Assembly: GCA_026261815.1 (NCBI GenBank) | Contig: JAMPIT010000258.1 | Span: 14,747,501-14,811,500, forward strand | DNA length: 64,000 bases | Direction of reading: 5' to 3' | Source: Monarcha castaneiventris obscurior | Taxonomy: Eukaryota > Chordata > Aves > Passeriformes > Monarchidae | Shown here: one piece after another, positions 14,396 to 27,700 of the stretch | Position numbering within the stretch: the first letter of the stretch is position 1 | Layout: the number at the start of each line of letters is the position of its first letter | Position numbers and translations under genes: made by a program | Notes under the pieces: model-generated | Databases searched by the model: none | Seen by the model: the letters and a program-made list of their open reading frames with translations, nothing else | Told to the model about the DNA's origin: nothing

Positions 14396-15078
14396 ATATT
14401 CATTGCAGGAGGCTGATTAGAAAGAACAATCCACAATTTCTGCTTTCATCTCTCCAGCAAATACATGTCTCTGTGTATAAATACATCTTTCTGGTACAGA
14501 CCACAGCATTTTTCCTTAAAGTCCGTGGTATAAATGCAAAAAAAGTCCCAAAATATGGCAATTTGGAGACTGACAGTTTCTTTGCAGACTTCCATTGCAC
14601 TAAGGAGTTCTTAGGAAACTTCACTTCTAGATTCAACTGCTTGGCAATGCTTCCCAGGTAACTGGTGTTTATTCTTTGTGTTTCTTGAAAGAGATGAATA
14701 TGCAACCAGGCCTGGAAAATCCCATTTGTAAACATGCTGTAGTATTTACAAATGGAAGTGTGCCTGAGAAATCACGCGAGTCTCATTCCAGGTGTAACCC
14801 ATAACAACAGGATTCAAGAGACAGCAAATCCTAATCACATAAGCAAATGAACTACTTTGTATTCAAAGATCCTGTACATTCATATTTTGCAGAAAAAAAA
14901 TTATGAGCTGGAATCTTTTGTACTTTATGGAGGAGAATGAGTTCATCAAATATGACTGAATAAAAAGATCTTCCTAATTCAACTAAGAAAACAGTCTTTT
15001 ATGAAGCAAACCCATTTACCTCTTATTTTCATAATTTAGAACAGACATTCAATTTATCACTATCAAGCAATTTCTTAC

Positions 15079-15132
15079 CTCAGGTCCCTGAGGACCCAGT
15101 GGTCCACGGGGTCCAGGTTCTCCAATTTTCCC
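15079..15132 (-). CDS. COL24A1: COL24A1 exon 19: Gly-X-Y helix, 54 bp
   Basis: It codes GKIGEPGPRGPLGPQGPE, in the slot of human GQTGDPGLQGPSGPPGPE as I recall. Acceptor TTTTCAAG, donor GTAAGA. The intron that follows it is the longest in the helix part of the window (about 7 kb). Confidence 0.94.
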
Positions 15133-16749
15133 CTTGAAAAAAATCCAAACAGTTTAAATTTCTGATGATAATTTATTTGTAACAACAGATTGTTATGAAG
15201 ATTTTAAAAAAATTATTAACAAAAAGGCCAACAGCAATGTTGAGATGACTTTGTCAACAAAATAGGAAATTTTATAGCTGCCTCTCTTTGGATACTATTA
15301 GAACTAGTTCTTCACATCCCTTTGAAGTCAAAACAAAAGAAATTCAAATTAGTTTAAGACAGAGAAAACTGGGAGTTTTGGGAGGAACCACATAAAAACC
15401 CCTTGAAATATATAGCTGTTTTCACAATAAAAACTACATATTATTTAAACATCCAGAAAGTAACTGTTATGGATATTGGCTTACACAGTTACTTATCTAT
15501 TTTAAGTATCCAGTGATAGCCAAAGAAATGGCAGTTTTTTGCTTAATAACAGTAAAATTAGGTCCTATCCACATGTTATATTGATGCCATTAAATACAAA
15601 TTTCAACCCATCTAAAAATGGGCCAAAATATTTTTCTAAGTTATATCTGTTCTTCCACATTTTCACAAGCTTTCTGCCACCATAACTAGATGTTACTTGA
15701 GCAAAATTAAGGTCTGACCTGGAAAGCATTTCTCTAATTTTTAACATGAATGATTTAATTGTAAATCTATTCTACAAAGTTCAATTTCTATTATTTGCAG
15801 GACTGAGGTCTCATAGTTTAATTTAACATAAGTCACAAGCTTGGTCACATTCAGCTTTGTGCTTAAAATCCACAACTCCTTCAGGAATAGGCTGATTCAC
15901 ATGCTTATCTTTAAATGAAAATTCTTATATCTTTAAAAGCAAAAAAGATGAATTTTCCCATCTAAGCTTAAGCAATTTTGTGTAAGTTTTCTGCAGGATT
16001 AGCGTTTACATTATAAATTCTATGGGACAAGGAAAGTGTTTTTTACTGAATTTAAGGGCCTATGACATTCATGAGGTCTAAGTAGGTTTACCAGATATTG
16101 GCTTAATTGCACATAAGAAAATTGACAGTGGCATGAGTATTGGCAACTTTTAATTACTTATTGAAAAGAGACAGATATTCGGGCTAAGAACAGGTGAGGA
16201 AAATCCAGCCTTTTCTGCATCAACATCTACAAACCCAGCAGAAGTGGCAGCATGGCACAGATGCCTTTAAAGTTACTAAAAATCAGTAAATACAGGAATT
16301 AATGACTATTCCCATCCCTGTGAGAAATGACTGGCTGTTATTAATGACATCTCACACACTCCCTCCAAATCCAGCTAGTCCAAATGGTCATCTTGGAGCT
16401 CCCAAAGCTCTCAGTGGATTTATTTCAAAAATTACCATCATGTCCATTCCTCCACACAGTGATTGTCACAGAATATCTAATATCCGAAGCACTCTATTAA
16501 AATTTGACACATATACTGATCTTTGTAATAAAGTCTCACATCTTAGGATCTGACTCACTCATTAACACCAGTCACTAGAAATAAAAGCAGCTTAGACCTT
16601 ATTCTTTGTGCACTTTGAATTAGGTCACTTCTAGGGGATCACATGCACTGTGAACATAACCACACAAAAGTGTCAAATATCAACAGTAGTATAAAATATC
16701 AACAACATACAGTGATACATCGAGAACAAAATTTGATGTGTAAACTTAC
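15133..16749 (-). other. COL24A1 intron 18
   Basis: A 1617-bp AT-rich intron; nothing recognised. Confidence 0.8.
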
Positions 16750-16803
16750 TGGAGGTCCTGGTTTTCCTCTGATCCCTGGAGGTCCTGGTAAACCAGGAGC
16801 ACC
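16750..16803 (-). CDS. COL24A1: COL24A1 exon 18: Gly-X-Y helix, 54 bp
   Basis: It codes GAPGLPGPPGIRGKPGPP, close to human GAVGLPGPPGMRGKPGPS as I recall. It is Pro-rich, so probably a stable stretch of helix. Acceptor TTTTTCAG, donor GTAAGT. Confidence 0.95.
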
Positions 16804-17428
16804 CTGAAAAAAGAAAGCTATTAAATACACATGAAAATGAATAGTTGTGTTATGTTGGAAGCAATAAATTGCTATATTTTGACACCTGAAACAGGCTTCA
16901 AAAGAATTCTGCAGGATGAAAACTACCTTCTAACATTCAACTTTCATCAAAAGGGTTCTCACAGGATGTACTATTTCAGTGACTTCTGATGTACTAGCCA
17001 AACAGGAAAGAAGATCCTTATTTATCTCAGTCTGATGATGTGAAGGAGCATGCCAGACCATGTGCTCTGCTAACCACAGTAGGTCCAGGTGAGCTGCAGA
17101 TGAAACTCGAGGGTCAAGGGAAAAACATCTTTTCAACAGTCCCTTAGCAAGATTCATATCATACCATAACCCATGTTTGATGCATCTCTATACACACAGA
17201 TGCCAGAATTCTGCCTGTGCCCTTTACCTGTCCTCGTTTGCATTTTCCGTAACTGAGTTTTAATTAGAACAGAATTTTTTAAAAATATGTTAATTCAGTG
17301 ATACCCAGAAAGTTTTACTACTGCATTCTACTTTTATGCAACTGACTTGCTGCATTTTAAGAGACTCTCAAGCCTGATGAAATTGCTGAAATTGGATAAT
17401 TTTGTAAAACAATGCAATTATAACTTAC
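16804..17428 (-). other. COL24A1 intron 17
   Basis: A 625-bp intron with no recognised features. Confidence 0.8.
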
Positions 17429-17482
17429 CTTGTCTCCTGGGTATCCCTGATCTCCTGGCTCTCCTGCAAGGCCATGTTCACC
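17429..17482 (-). CDS. COL24A1: COL24A1 exon 17: Gly-X-Y helix, 54 bp
   Basis: It codes GEHGLAGEPGDQGYPGDK, close to human GEQGTAGELGEPGYPGDK as I recall. From here on there are five 54-bp exons in a row, so the 54/45 alternation stops. Acceptor TTGTTTAG, donor GTAAGT. Confidence 0.94.
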
Positions 17483-17891
17483 CTAAACAACATAGAATTT
17501 TATACAGACATATGTATGTGTCTTAAACTGGGGTAGTTTTCAGAAACAGGGAATGAGAAAGATTAATTCAATATTCACTACTTAAAATTAAGGTAGATCT
17601 TTGACAATGCAAGGGGTTGCACTGAAATACCTCTTCCAGGAAACTCTACAGACAAAAATCTGGGTATTATTATGTTCAATAGTTAGTGCTCTGTTCAGAA
17701 AAAAGTTCCTACAAAAAGGTGGCTAAAGTACCAGATTATGAGACTGACATAATTTTAAAAAACAAAAGTCAGAAGAGAAAGAAATCAAAAGGAAAAAGGG
17801 AAGGCTTTGCCAAATACATTATGCTCAAGATTTAATGAAGGAAGTCTGAAAGAACTATATCTCTCCAAGATAACGAAAATATTTAAATCAC
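17483..17891 (-). other. COL24A1 intron 16
   Basis: A 409-bp intron with no recognised features. Confidence 0.8.
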
Positions 17892-17936
17892 CTTATCACC
17901 TTTCATTCCAGGCTGTCCCACACTCCCCAGGAATCC
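17892..17936 (-). CDS. COL24A1: COL24A1 exon 16: Gly-X-Y helix, 45 bp
   Basis: It codes GFLGSVGQPGMKGDK, in the slot of human GLSGNKGLPGIKGDK as I recall. It is among the less conserved segments, but length, register and the GDK end are kept. Acceptor TTCTAACAG, donor GTGATT (weak). Confidence 0.92.
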
Positions 17937-18026
17937 CTGTTAGAATAAAGAAAACATAAATCCAGTGCTTGACTATAATTTGAAAGCAGCATAGGCACGG
18001 GGCTGTGGGATCATTTTACACCATAC
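17937..18026 (-). other. COL24A1 intron 15 (90 bp)
   Basis: This very short intron has donor GTATGG and acceptor TTCTAACAG preceded by a TTTTCTTTATTC pyrimidine stretch. It is close to the lower practical length for vertebrate splicing. Confidence 0.88.
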
Positions 18027-18080
18027 CGTGGGTCCTGGAATTCCTGATGGTCCACTTGGTCCTGCTGGCCCAATGTCTCC
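18027..18080 (-). CDS. COL24A1: COL24A1 exon 15: Gly-X-Y helix, 54 bp
   Basis: It codes GDIGPAGPSGPSGIPGPT, in the slot of human GSVGPVGPIGPAGIPGPM as I recall. Acceptor TTTGATAG, donor GTATGG. Only 90 bp of intron separate it from exon 16. Confidence 0.93.
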
Positions 18081-21000
18081 CTATCAAACAGCAAGAAAGG
18101 TGACTGCATTTGATGAAATGGAGTAACTTAGACTCCTAACAGAATTCTGCATTTTTCTGCACCACAGAGAGAAACCAAAATATTTTTTAGGCTAATTTCC
18201 TAGACAAAAAAAAGGTATCCATAGTATCCTAAGTATATCCATAGGTATCCTAAGTCCTCCATGTTTACAGTTCCCAACATCATCAGCAGAAACACAAGAA
18301 ACAAAACTTGCCTCTTCTCCTGATTATAGAAGATTAGATTGGATTATGAATTCAAGAGAAGATCACAGTGTATTAGGCAATGCAAATTAAAGAAGCTTTC
18401 TTTTGTACTGCAGCTACATATTCAGTGGCCATTGCTGCTGTCATTAGGGTTACGTGACAGCACTTCTCTGTGGGCATTGAATTTGGCTTAAAGAAATTAT
18501 TCCATGATGAGTAGGGCCATAAAAAGTGGCCTCTTTATAGTCCTTTTACTTAGGTTTCTCATCTATCAGTGACTTCTATGAGCTAAAAAAAAAACCAAAT
18601 CAGAAAGAAGAAAAAAAAAGAAACAGAGATGCAACTCTTCCAAAACCCAAGCGTGCAGAGCCAGACCTACGTTCTGATGGACACGCTAACCTTTTCTGTT
18701 CTAATGTACCTTCAGAGTCCTTACTACAACTCCTCTTTCTGGGATTCATTTAGGCAGTTTTATGACAGGAAAAAAAATAATGAATCACAAAAATTAAGAA
18801 TCTTAAAAGATCAGCACAGCAACACCAATAATATTAATGAAAAACAGTGAGCTAAAAATAAGACATGACTTAGAATAGTTAAAACTATATTACAAAGGGA
18901 AAAGCCTTTCTACTTTCTGCCTATTCAACCTCTTGGGGCAAAAAAACCCCCAAAAAGGCAGTGTTGTATTTCTGTGGCTACACATGAATTTAGCAACACA
19001 TATGAATAAAGAAATCTTTTGCCATTTGCTGAGAGTGACATGGAAAAGATGAGACGGACATCTCTGCATTTCCAGTTGAGCACACGCTCATCATTCTCTG
19101 GAGACTCTTTCAGCAATGTCAGCAATCACATTTTTCTGCAGCCATCATCAGACTTATGGCTTAGTGAAGAAAAACTAAGACCAGTTACTCAGTGTCTTAA
19201 TGGTGCTTGGTAGAGCTCCCAAGAAAATTGCCACTCACCATTGCTTTAGCTTTCCATGACTGCTTAAATGATATATTCTGTCACACTAGCTGATCAAGTA
19301 AATTGTTTCCATTGTCATCTCTGAGTTGTGCTACATATTCTAGTTCAGCAAGGCATTTCTGTGTTAATGATATTGAATGTTGAAATGCACACTTACGGTA
19401 ACAATAGAATGATTGGAAAACCACAGAGGGATACTGTGCTGGGAAATTTAGCTTGCAGAAGTGATGGGAAGAAATTCCAAAACAGCTTTACAACATTCAG
19501 GTTCATTAAACTCTTGTCACAGTCTCCAGATATATTGAGTGACTTAATTAACAGCAAAGAACTGGAACTACACAAAAGTAAAACTGGAAAACTATCTCAC
19601 TGATAAGAAAAGTGTTGAATTAGTAAGTCTGTCAGGTTTTTCAGTCATTCTCCACCTATAACAGCCTTGCTATATGTTAACATGCTTATCACTTCAGATA
19701 AAACTTGCTGATAGATAAAACCTGCAGCTACATAAAGTGTACCTTTTCCAACGTCTCCATGTGACAAGAGAAACTAAAACCAAATTGCTTTTTCAAGTCA
19801 AAAAGATAAAATACCAGAAAAGGAAAACTAATGCTTTCCTAGTATTAAATGGGACTTCTCAAAAGCCAAAAAAAATTTTAAAAATTAAAAAGAAATACTC
19901 ATTTGGGTATCTAGCAGTAAATTTTCTGAAACTCTTCATCTTATTAAAATTCATGGCCTTGCTAAGTCTTGAAAGACTGACTGTTCAGGCAGCCAAAACT
20001 CTGAACTTGGCAACAGCTTGGTATATTGAAAAAAATCATGGATGGAAGGAATTACTGGACTCAACTTGCTGATGCTGCTCATTTTGCCATTGTTCTCATG
20101 AACAAAGACAAAAATATAACTAACTGCACACTGCACACAGCTGGGTTGGACAAGCTACTTGAATTAATGCTCTTGGTTTCTGCCAGAAAAATGTATTTAA
20201 TCTCATGTTCAATATTGCATCTTATAATAGTATAATGTGTTATGATTGACTAAGGATTTCAAAGCAAGCATTGAGGACTGCAGTTCTTTACTCCATAAAG
20301 AGTTCTTTACTCAGTTTTGGATGACCACTCGCATCTGCCTGGACAAGAGAAAGCTGAGGCCAGGGAGCACAGACCCACTTGGAGAACAAGTGTGGTCAAG
20401 GAACAGGGCAGCACCACACAGGCAGTGCTTGGGGATGATGGGGTCACCTGAAATTCCCCCAGGGTCTTGGTGAAATTCTGCAACAGATTAAAGAGTGCAA
20501 TGGTCCCTTGTAAAGAAACTCTGGAACAAAGCACAGCACTTCCAATTATCTGGTTGTGAAAGACGAAACCAGAGTAACCAATGTGATGTTGCTGGAACCC
20601 TGTGAAAGAGTCCCACATATAAACAAGAGAAGGCCACCCAAATGGAACTCACACTCTAAACAATTGTTAATTTCATGCTGTTCAAAATCTAAACACACCA
20701 TCAACTTTTTTCCCCCCAAGAAACAACTCTCATTATGGTTATATTTCATCTGTGTACCAGTGGCAAAAGCTTTGGACAGGTGATTGAAAATTATTTCTCT
20801 ATTTCACAAAAAACTATTGACACTCAGTCTCTCTGTAAGTGACTGCAACTCAGCAAGAAGGCACGTGCAGCTTTGACCCTCCAAACATTTATGCTCATGA
20901 GCTCTAGGTAAAGCAAAACTGCTAAGTTTTAGTCCAAATAATCAGTAACAGTGTCTTTTTAGAAGTGACATATAGTAGGCTTTAAGATACATTTGAACAA

Positions 21001-22112
21001 TTATCAAAGTCTTTGAGATTAAATTCCAAAGACAGTCATGTAAGTGAGAAAAGCAAACCATAATTCTAAGCAAATTCCCAAGAGTGCAAGCTCCAGTCTC
21101 ATGAGTGCTTCAACTGGCCCACGTCAACTGAGAAGAACACAGAAAATCATGTTTGCATGATGAAGGTTGGAAGCTACAGAGGTTTCTTGACCACTGGTTT
21201 TTGTTTTCACTATAGCAATGCCATAACAATCCTAAACAGGCAGCAAGGGATGACTTACAGGAATTTTTTTTGTTATGAACATATAATTAAAAAGAGTAAC
21301 AACTGAACTCAAATGTTATGCTTCAAAGGAAAAGATGACCATCAGTGTAAAGTAACAAACTTATCAAGAATGTTTCAGATCTGCAGATATCAAAAAAACC
21401 CACAAAGCAAACACAGGAGACAATCATGGCTTTCTTAATTCAAGTGTAAACATGCTATTTCTCTCTTGTTAAGAACGAGGGTGTGTAGCCAGACATGACT
21501 GAGAAAACATCAAGAATCTGAGATCCTCTATGAGTAAATACATGAATTAAAAAGAAACCAAGAGAGTGAGACTACTCAGTATGAAAGTCTTTCCCACCTC
21601 CTGTAGGACTCAGAGCTTCTCTGGAACGATTGATAGATACAACTACTGTGTGCAACTCCACAGTGAGCATCACAGCCTTATTCTACAAATATTAAAAAAT
21701 TAATCTGATATTGTATAGATGATCAAGTAATTTTGCTCAGAAATTCATTCTGCTTTGAATTTGGTAGCCATATGAACCAATAAGGGCCGTTGTTGTCAAA
21801 ATATTCGAGATCACTGCACTCTTTACACTGGCTTTAGTGCTAAAAACTAGCAAACTTGGTTATTTCAAAAAAAAAAAAAACCACACTGGATCCAAAACAA
21901 GCATACAAATCCACACCAATAGAGCATAGAAATGCTCCATGCTGCAAACATGATAGTAGTTTTGTAGAGTGATATTATTTAAAATCATGGCTATGTAAAA
22001 CAAAACCTTTTTAAATCCTTGAATTTTTGTAATTGTTTTTATTATTTCACAAACACACAAGACAAATACTATAATGCAGCCATATCAAAGTACGTAATGA
22101 AAGTATACTCAC
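18081..22112 (-). other. COL24A1 intron 14
   Basis: A 4032-bp intron with a small imperfect repeat of GTATCC/CCTAAG words (18214-18256) and A-rich runs near 18590-18620 and 21867. No gene seen. Confidence 0.8.
18214..18256. repeat. short imperfect repeat
   Basis: Words GGTATCC, ATAGTATCCTAAG, TATATCC, ATAGGTATCCTAAG follow each other, a local slippage-type duplication. Confidence 0.6.
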
Positions 22113-22157
22113 TCTTAGTCCTGGAAATCCAGGAGGACCAACACCACCAACAATTCC
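22113..22157 (-). CDS. COL24A1: COL24A1 exon 14: Gly-X-Y helix, 45 bp
   Basis: It codes GIVGGVGPPGFPGLR, close to human GLVGGTGPPGFPGLR as I recall, including the unusual Gly in the X position (GGV here, GGT in human). Acceptor CTTTAAAG, donor GTGAGT. Confidence 0.94.
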
Positions 22158-24656
22158 CTTTAAAGAAAGTTAATCTTAGATTATCTGAATTTTACCATTT
22201 AAAAAGAAACCCCAGTGATAACATAAAAGTGATCAACAAAGCAAGTATGTTGTGATTTTTACAGAGTTTCTGAAGAGTGACAGCTTATCACTGTACGGAG
22301 AAATATGCTTAGTAAGATCCCTGGATTGTGGAATTAGATCTCCAGATATCTGCATGATGGAAACATTTCTGCTCTTAATGTAGGAATATGAGATTTTTTT
22401 TTTACCATGATACTTAAAGTGGAAGGAAGAAAAAACCAATTTTTTTGAGGGTGAAAAACAAATTTATTAAAATTTCTTTGAAAAATAAATAAGGACACCA
22501 TCTCAGTTCAAAGAAAGACCTCTTCAAATAAAGGCTACGCTTTTATGAAAAACTATTTCTTGATACAAACGATGGTATTTGTATGGTATTAACTTCCTAC
22601 AGAAGTTAAAAATTCAATAATATTCCACTACTGCCTCTGCCACAGTTTAACTCAGAAGAGGCTAAAAACACTGCAGAAAACAGTTGCTAGGTCTCTTTGC
22701 CCTATTTGAAACAGGTATTGTAGCCCTCCAGGTCAGCATGTGTCATGCAAGCTGTCCCAACACCTGGGACCTGCTACTCAGTGGGTAACATCCAGAGGGT
22801 TCACTGCAGCCCGTTGGCACCCACAGGGAAGGGGAAGCTTTATGCAAGCAAATCCAAGCCCATTCTGAAAGTGTCCAGCTGCTGGACATGGCACAGAGGA
22901 CATCTTCATGCTCTCCTCCCTCCTTGGGTGCCTTACACACTTTCTCCAACCTGCTCCAAACTATCCACAGGTGAAGCTGAACGCTCTAGCAACATCCTCC
23001 AAGGCAGACTGACATCCTCAGAGAATTGAGAGGGTGTTGTGGAAATGAAGGATGGCATTAGTCAGTTAAGCAGAAGAAATTAGGCATGGAGACAAATGTC
23101 AGTAGTGTCAAGTCAGCACATGGTAAGAAATGTCTTTCCCTCAAGTTCCTGCTGCCACAGGCCTCCCAGGCAGCCCCTGGTCTCCAGTGCCAGCTCACAG
23201 AGAGGCTCTGTAAATATGCCATTAGCACTGCAGCCCCCTGCAGCTGCAGCACTGGCCCCTTGCCTGAACAAGCCCCGCAGGGTGAGCTTTGGGGGAGGAG
23301 GGGAAGAGGGGCTGCTGCCTGCTGAAGAAGGCAGTAACATCAGCAGCTGTCTTGGCAGATTAGATGGAACTTGTTTGCAAATGCTTGCATTAAAACAGGC
23401 TTCTTTGTAATGTGCAAGTCTGTAATTTCAGATCCAGGCTTTCTGAGCTTGTTTCTATTAAAGTACTGTTCTGCAGATCTGGTGAAAAGACAATTATCTG
23501 CTTTATCAGGAATGGAGGGAGGCTTGGGAGTACGAAGAGGGGAAGGAAGAACTCACCTTTTAATATAATTTGCAAAGTGATTGGTGACACTCAACCCCTC
23601 AGTGGATTTTCAAGATGAAAACCATACTGATATCACCTGACATTCTAACAAGGGAAACTTTGCCTCAGGGACCAGAAATGCATAATAATTTTTTTCCTGT
23701 GTTCCAAAATGTTGACAACAAACATTGACAACCCACCAGCAAAATTCATGTAAGCTTTTCTAAAACAAGTTTCTAAGATGGGTGTCAGGGCAGACCTTCA
23801 AAAAAGAGAGAAACTCTGTCCAGTTGATGACTCTGTTCCATATCAGAAAAATCTTTAGACCCTAACTGATAGCAGTTTCCAAAGGAGCATCCAACAATAC
23901 AAGATGATTTAAATCAGCTGCTCTTGTACCCAGCACTTCTTGCTGTTCTCTTCTCTTGCCCAAAGCCTTTCACTGGTTTCTGACACCAAAGGAAACCTGA
24001 GTTTGGAGTCTGCAGCCAGAGTTTCCCTACAAATAGAGCAAGACAGCAAAGCTCCTTTGAAGGCAGCCCTGTGAAGTGACATGACTGTGCCCCAGTCTGA
24101 ACACCACACTGCAAGGGCACTTTAAGCCTGCACACGCTGCCAAGGACAAAGCTGTTATCACACTGATTATAATGCACTAAATGACATGCTAGCATCATTG
24201 TGTTCAGCACCAGTTCAAAGGATGAAATCAACTATCAAATGCACAAGCACACAAAAGTTGGGGTTTCACATGCAGGAAGAATCCTATTTTGTTAAGGTGA
24301 TCTTAGAATAATGGTTTAAATAAACAACACAGTCATATCTAATGCAAGAATTTTTGAAGACAACATTCATCAGTAATGCAATGAGGTCAGCAAGAGATCT
24401 GACTCTCAAGGTAGTCAGCACATGCAGCAGTGGAAAATGCATTCTCTCGGCAGCTCTCTGAATATTTTCTTCCTCTTTTTTATACTTTTCATACTAGCTC
24501 CCTAGCAATTTGCATGGAAAAGTTAACAGTCAAAAATTTTCCTGTGGACTTCAAGACATTTCTTTTGAGACAAAAGTCTCCTTTAATTTTGAAAGGGAGT
24601 TAATACTGAGTGTTACAAATTGTATCTTTTTAATCAAGACACAATTCAATACTTAC
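22158..24656 (-). other. COL24A1 intron 13
   Basis: A 2499-bp intron. The part at about 22.7-23.4 kb is GC-richer with overlapping short open frames on both strands, none with recognisable similarity. Confidence 0.8.
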
Positions 24657-24710
24657 AGGACTTCCATCTGGACCAGGGGGGCCTCTATTTCCAAAGTCAC
24701 CTGGAAAACC
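24657..24710 (-). CDS. COL24A1: COL24A1 exon 13: Gly-X-Y helix, 54 bp
   Basis: It codes GFPGDFGNRGPPGPDGSP, very close to human GFPGDFGDRGPAGLDGSP as I recall. Acceptor TGCTTTAG, donor GTAAGT. Confidence 0.95.
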
Positions 24711-27700
24711 CTAAAGCAGAATAGAAAATACCTGTTCTTCATTATTCAAGACATGAAAGGTGGTGTGAACACTGAATTCCTATAGTTATGAGGAATTAAG
24801 ACATCATGATTAGGTTCAGGGAGGGTATGGGAAAAGCAGAAAGTTTCAGCTACACAGTTCAAATGAACAGAATAGTAATATTTGTTTGGCTCCTAAAATT
24901 ATAAACCCGAAGTGATACAACCATACACAATGTAAGCATATGAAAAAATCAGACAACTGAATTACTTTAAGAGCAATATTAAACAAGCGTTAGTTGAATT
25001 GTTTTCTTGGAGCCTGTTTTCATTATTCTTAACTTAATTTTTTTCCTGTTAGCTTCAACATTCATGAAAACATCTGTCATCCTTTTCTTAACTCATCCCC
25101 AAATACTAATGACTGGCATCTCAGTATGAGACCTCATATTCATTAGAAATCAAAATTTTCATCTTTCTGGCACAACAACTTTCTAACCGATGTGAACACT
25201 TGCCTTAGTCTGCATCTAGACACTGAAACAATAACTCAAGACATAGTAAAGCCTCATTTATTTTGAGAGGTTTGACTTCAGAGACTAGATTATCAGAATA
25301 GGAAAGAAATCTGATTTGCCAAGTCAAGCGTCAAAGCTTAAAACAAAATTTCCATTTCTTGCTTGAGAAGGAAAATGGAATGGAATTCCACCACTGTACT
25401 GGCTCCAATCTTCCTTCCTTCCTGTTAGGGTTTTGAAAATTGCTTTACTTTCAGATGTTGCCCACTGCAGAAGCGCATAAGTTGCTGGGGAAAAGTGATT
25501 TGATTTTTTGTTTGGGTTTGGGGGGGAGGGTTTTTAAAATTAATTTTTATCAGTTTAGTATTGCTAGGCAGATCTCAGTCTTTTACTGGAAGAGCCAGAT
25601 GCAGCTAACTAGAAACTCATGCTATTAGTTTGATGCAGTACCACGAAATATTTTCATGATTGCTATCACTGTACGTAATTAGGAGAATGGAGATCTACAG
25701 AGAAGTCAAAATCATTTTTAACTACAGTGTAAGGTCAATTTTACCAGAAAATTTGCAAAATACTAAGCTGGAAAGGGATTCTACCTGGAAAAAGCCAAGC
25801 TATGGCACTCAAAGCAAAGAGACTTTTATTGGAACTGAAAAATCTCACACAGTATTATTAAAGTACTGAGGTAACTGAGAGATGCACTGACCTCAAGAAA
25901 TCAACCACAAAGAACCTGAGCATTACTAATCCATCCCCATGGGGAAAAGGAACAAATTCCATTCTTACAATAATTTTTATGTGAAATGCTCCTCTTTGTC
26001 TTTTCAGTGTTTCAATATCTTTTTACCCCTCCATGTGTATCAGGAACAGTACTTTGAGGCATTAACCTTTCACCTCAGTAAGACCATGTTCAAACCTGCT
26101 GCAGGTCAAAGGTACAATTCATTTGGCCTTTTGAAACTTTGTTTGGAGGGCATCCACACAGCTGGCCAGCTCAGGACTTGCTACAGCAGTGTCTTTCCTT
26201 AATGGAATGAGGAATATATATCATACAATATTATATGAACAGTAGTCAGGAAGACAATATAAAACTGTGTCAAGGAGATGGAAAATCATATCATAAATCA
26301 AAGCAGCTGAAGCACTGCTTAAGCCGTATTTGGCTTTAGCAACAAGCCAAAATTCTATAAAAATGAAGGCAACATTTTATGCATATATATAAATGCATGC
26401 ACACTGCCAAAATATGTTGAAATGACCTAATAGCTATTAATTGTCATCATCATGCATGATAAATGTGAAGTAATCTGAGACAGCCTTCTATAGCATCTTT
26501 TGGATTGATTTTATTTGGAGATTTTTTTCTGCTTTCTCCTGTTAATTCAGAAAAGCTAAACACAGGAATTCCTCTCACAACAATGAATTTTTTGTTCAGG
26601 ATCTGATCACGGAACTCACAAATAAGAATCTACAGCCACAACACAACTGTAAGATCTAACAATACAGGTCTTCATACTGCCTTATCATTTAAAACATAGA
26701 GGTTCATACGTTAATGGTTGACAAAGCAAATTTAATTGATCCTCAAGGACCACTCAAATACACCACTGGTCAAATTTTTTCCCAACTCTGAAAATGTAGT
26801 GTAGAATTCTACACATGCAAAACAGATATTTGGGAGTGCCTACGTTGTTAAAAGCTACCAACTAAGAGGATGTAGACAAAGACTAATTTATGACCCTTTC
26901 CTAAACAGCATATTTTGGTTGTACTGCTCACCATTGGTAGATGGTGGAAGAGGCAGAATTGTCATAACACACAGGAGTATTTTTTTGAAACTCAAAGGGG
27001 AAATGAAGGACGCAATGGGACAGTTTTACCAACCACACAGAATCACAGATGCTGGTCACAAATGATATAACACAATCCCATCATAGCAAGAGTTACAAAA
27101 GTGATGAATCACCTGCAGTCATCATAAGGACATTCTCAACAGCATGTGTCTTTGAACTGATACTGAAAAATCTATCTTAGTAAGTAGAAAAATGAAAGCA
27201 AAATGAACAGTCACAAAAGTCTAAAACTGGAAGCAATATAATTATACTACTGTGCAACAAGTGTTTTATTAAATCAGTATTATCATTTAACATTGTTATT
27301 AAGCATACGAAGGATGACTATTCCTAACTTTAATATAAAACAGAACCTGAACTCTTTGTACAGTTATAATGGACTTGGTTTCTAAATTCTTGGTAAAATT
27401 TACAAGGTCTGTTCTGACACATTGACAACTGGTTTTAACTAATCACAGATAGAAGAAAACTATGTAAAAATCTTCTCCCAAATGTGTATGTAAAAACAAA
27501 ATGCATCATGCTAACAGGACAGACAATGCATTAAAAATACTGCAGAACTAGCCAAATTTCATATTATGGTGATACAATGGAGAGAAATTGAACACATATA
27601 CTTCTACCATTAAATATTTTCTTAAAATGGTATTGTATGCAAAATCAATCTAAAATTCAAACAAATCCTCACTCTATAGATACAGGCATTTGAGTATTTT

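Larger units (their letters stand above)
8055..15078 (-). other. COL24A1 intron 19
   Basis: This 7024-bp intron holds a patch open on both strands (8238-8516), a 16-bp tandem duplication (9775-9806), a CpG- and GC-richer patch (about 12310-12690) and an A/C-rich tract (14333-14395). No coding exon is missing: exons 19 and 20 are adjacent segments in human as I recall. Confidence 0.8.

Noticed and set aside
27040..27062. CACAGAATCACAG as a reverse CR1 end
   Set aside because: The flanking sequence does not continue into CR1 words in either direction.
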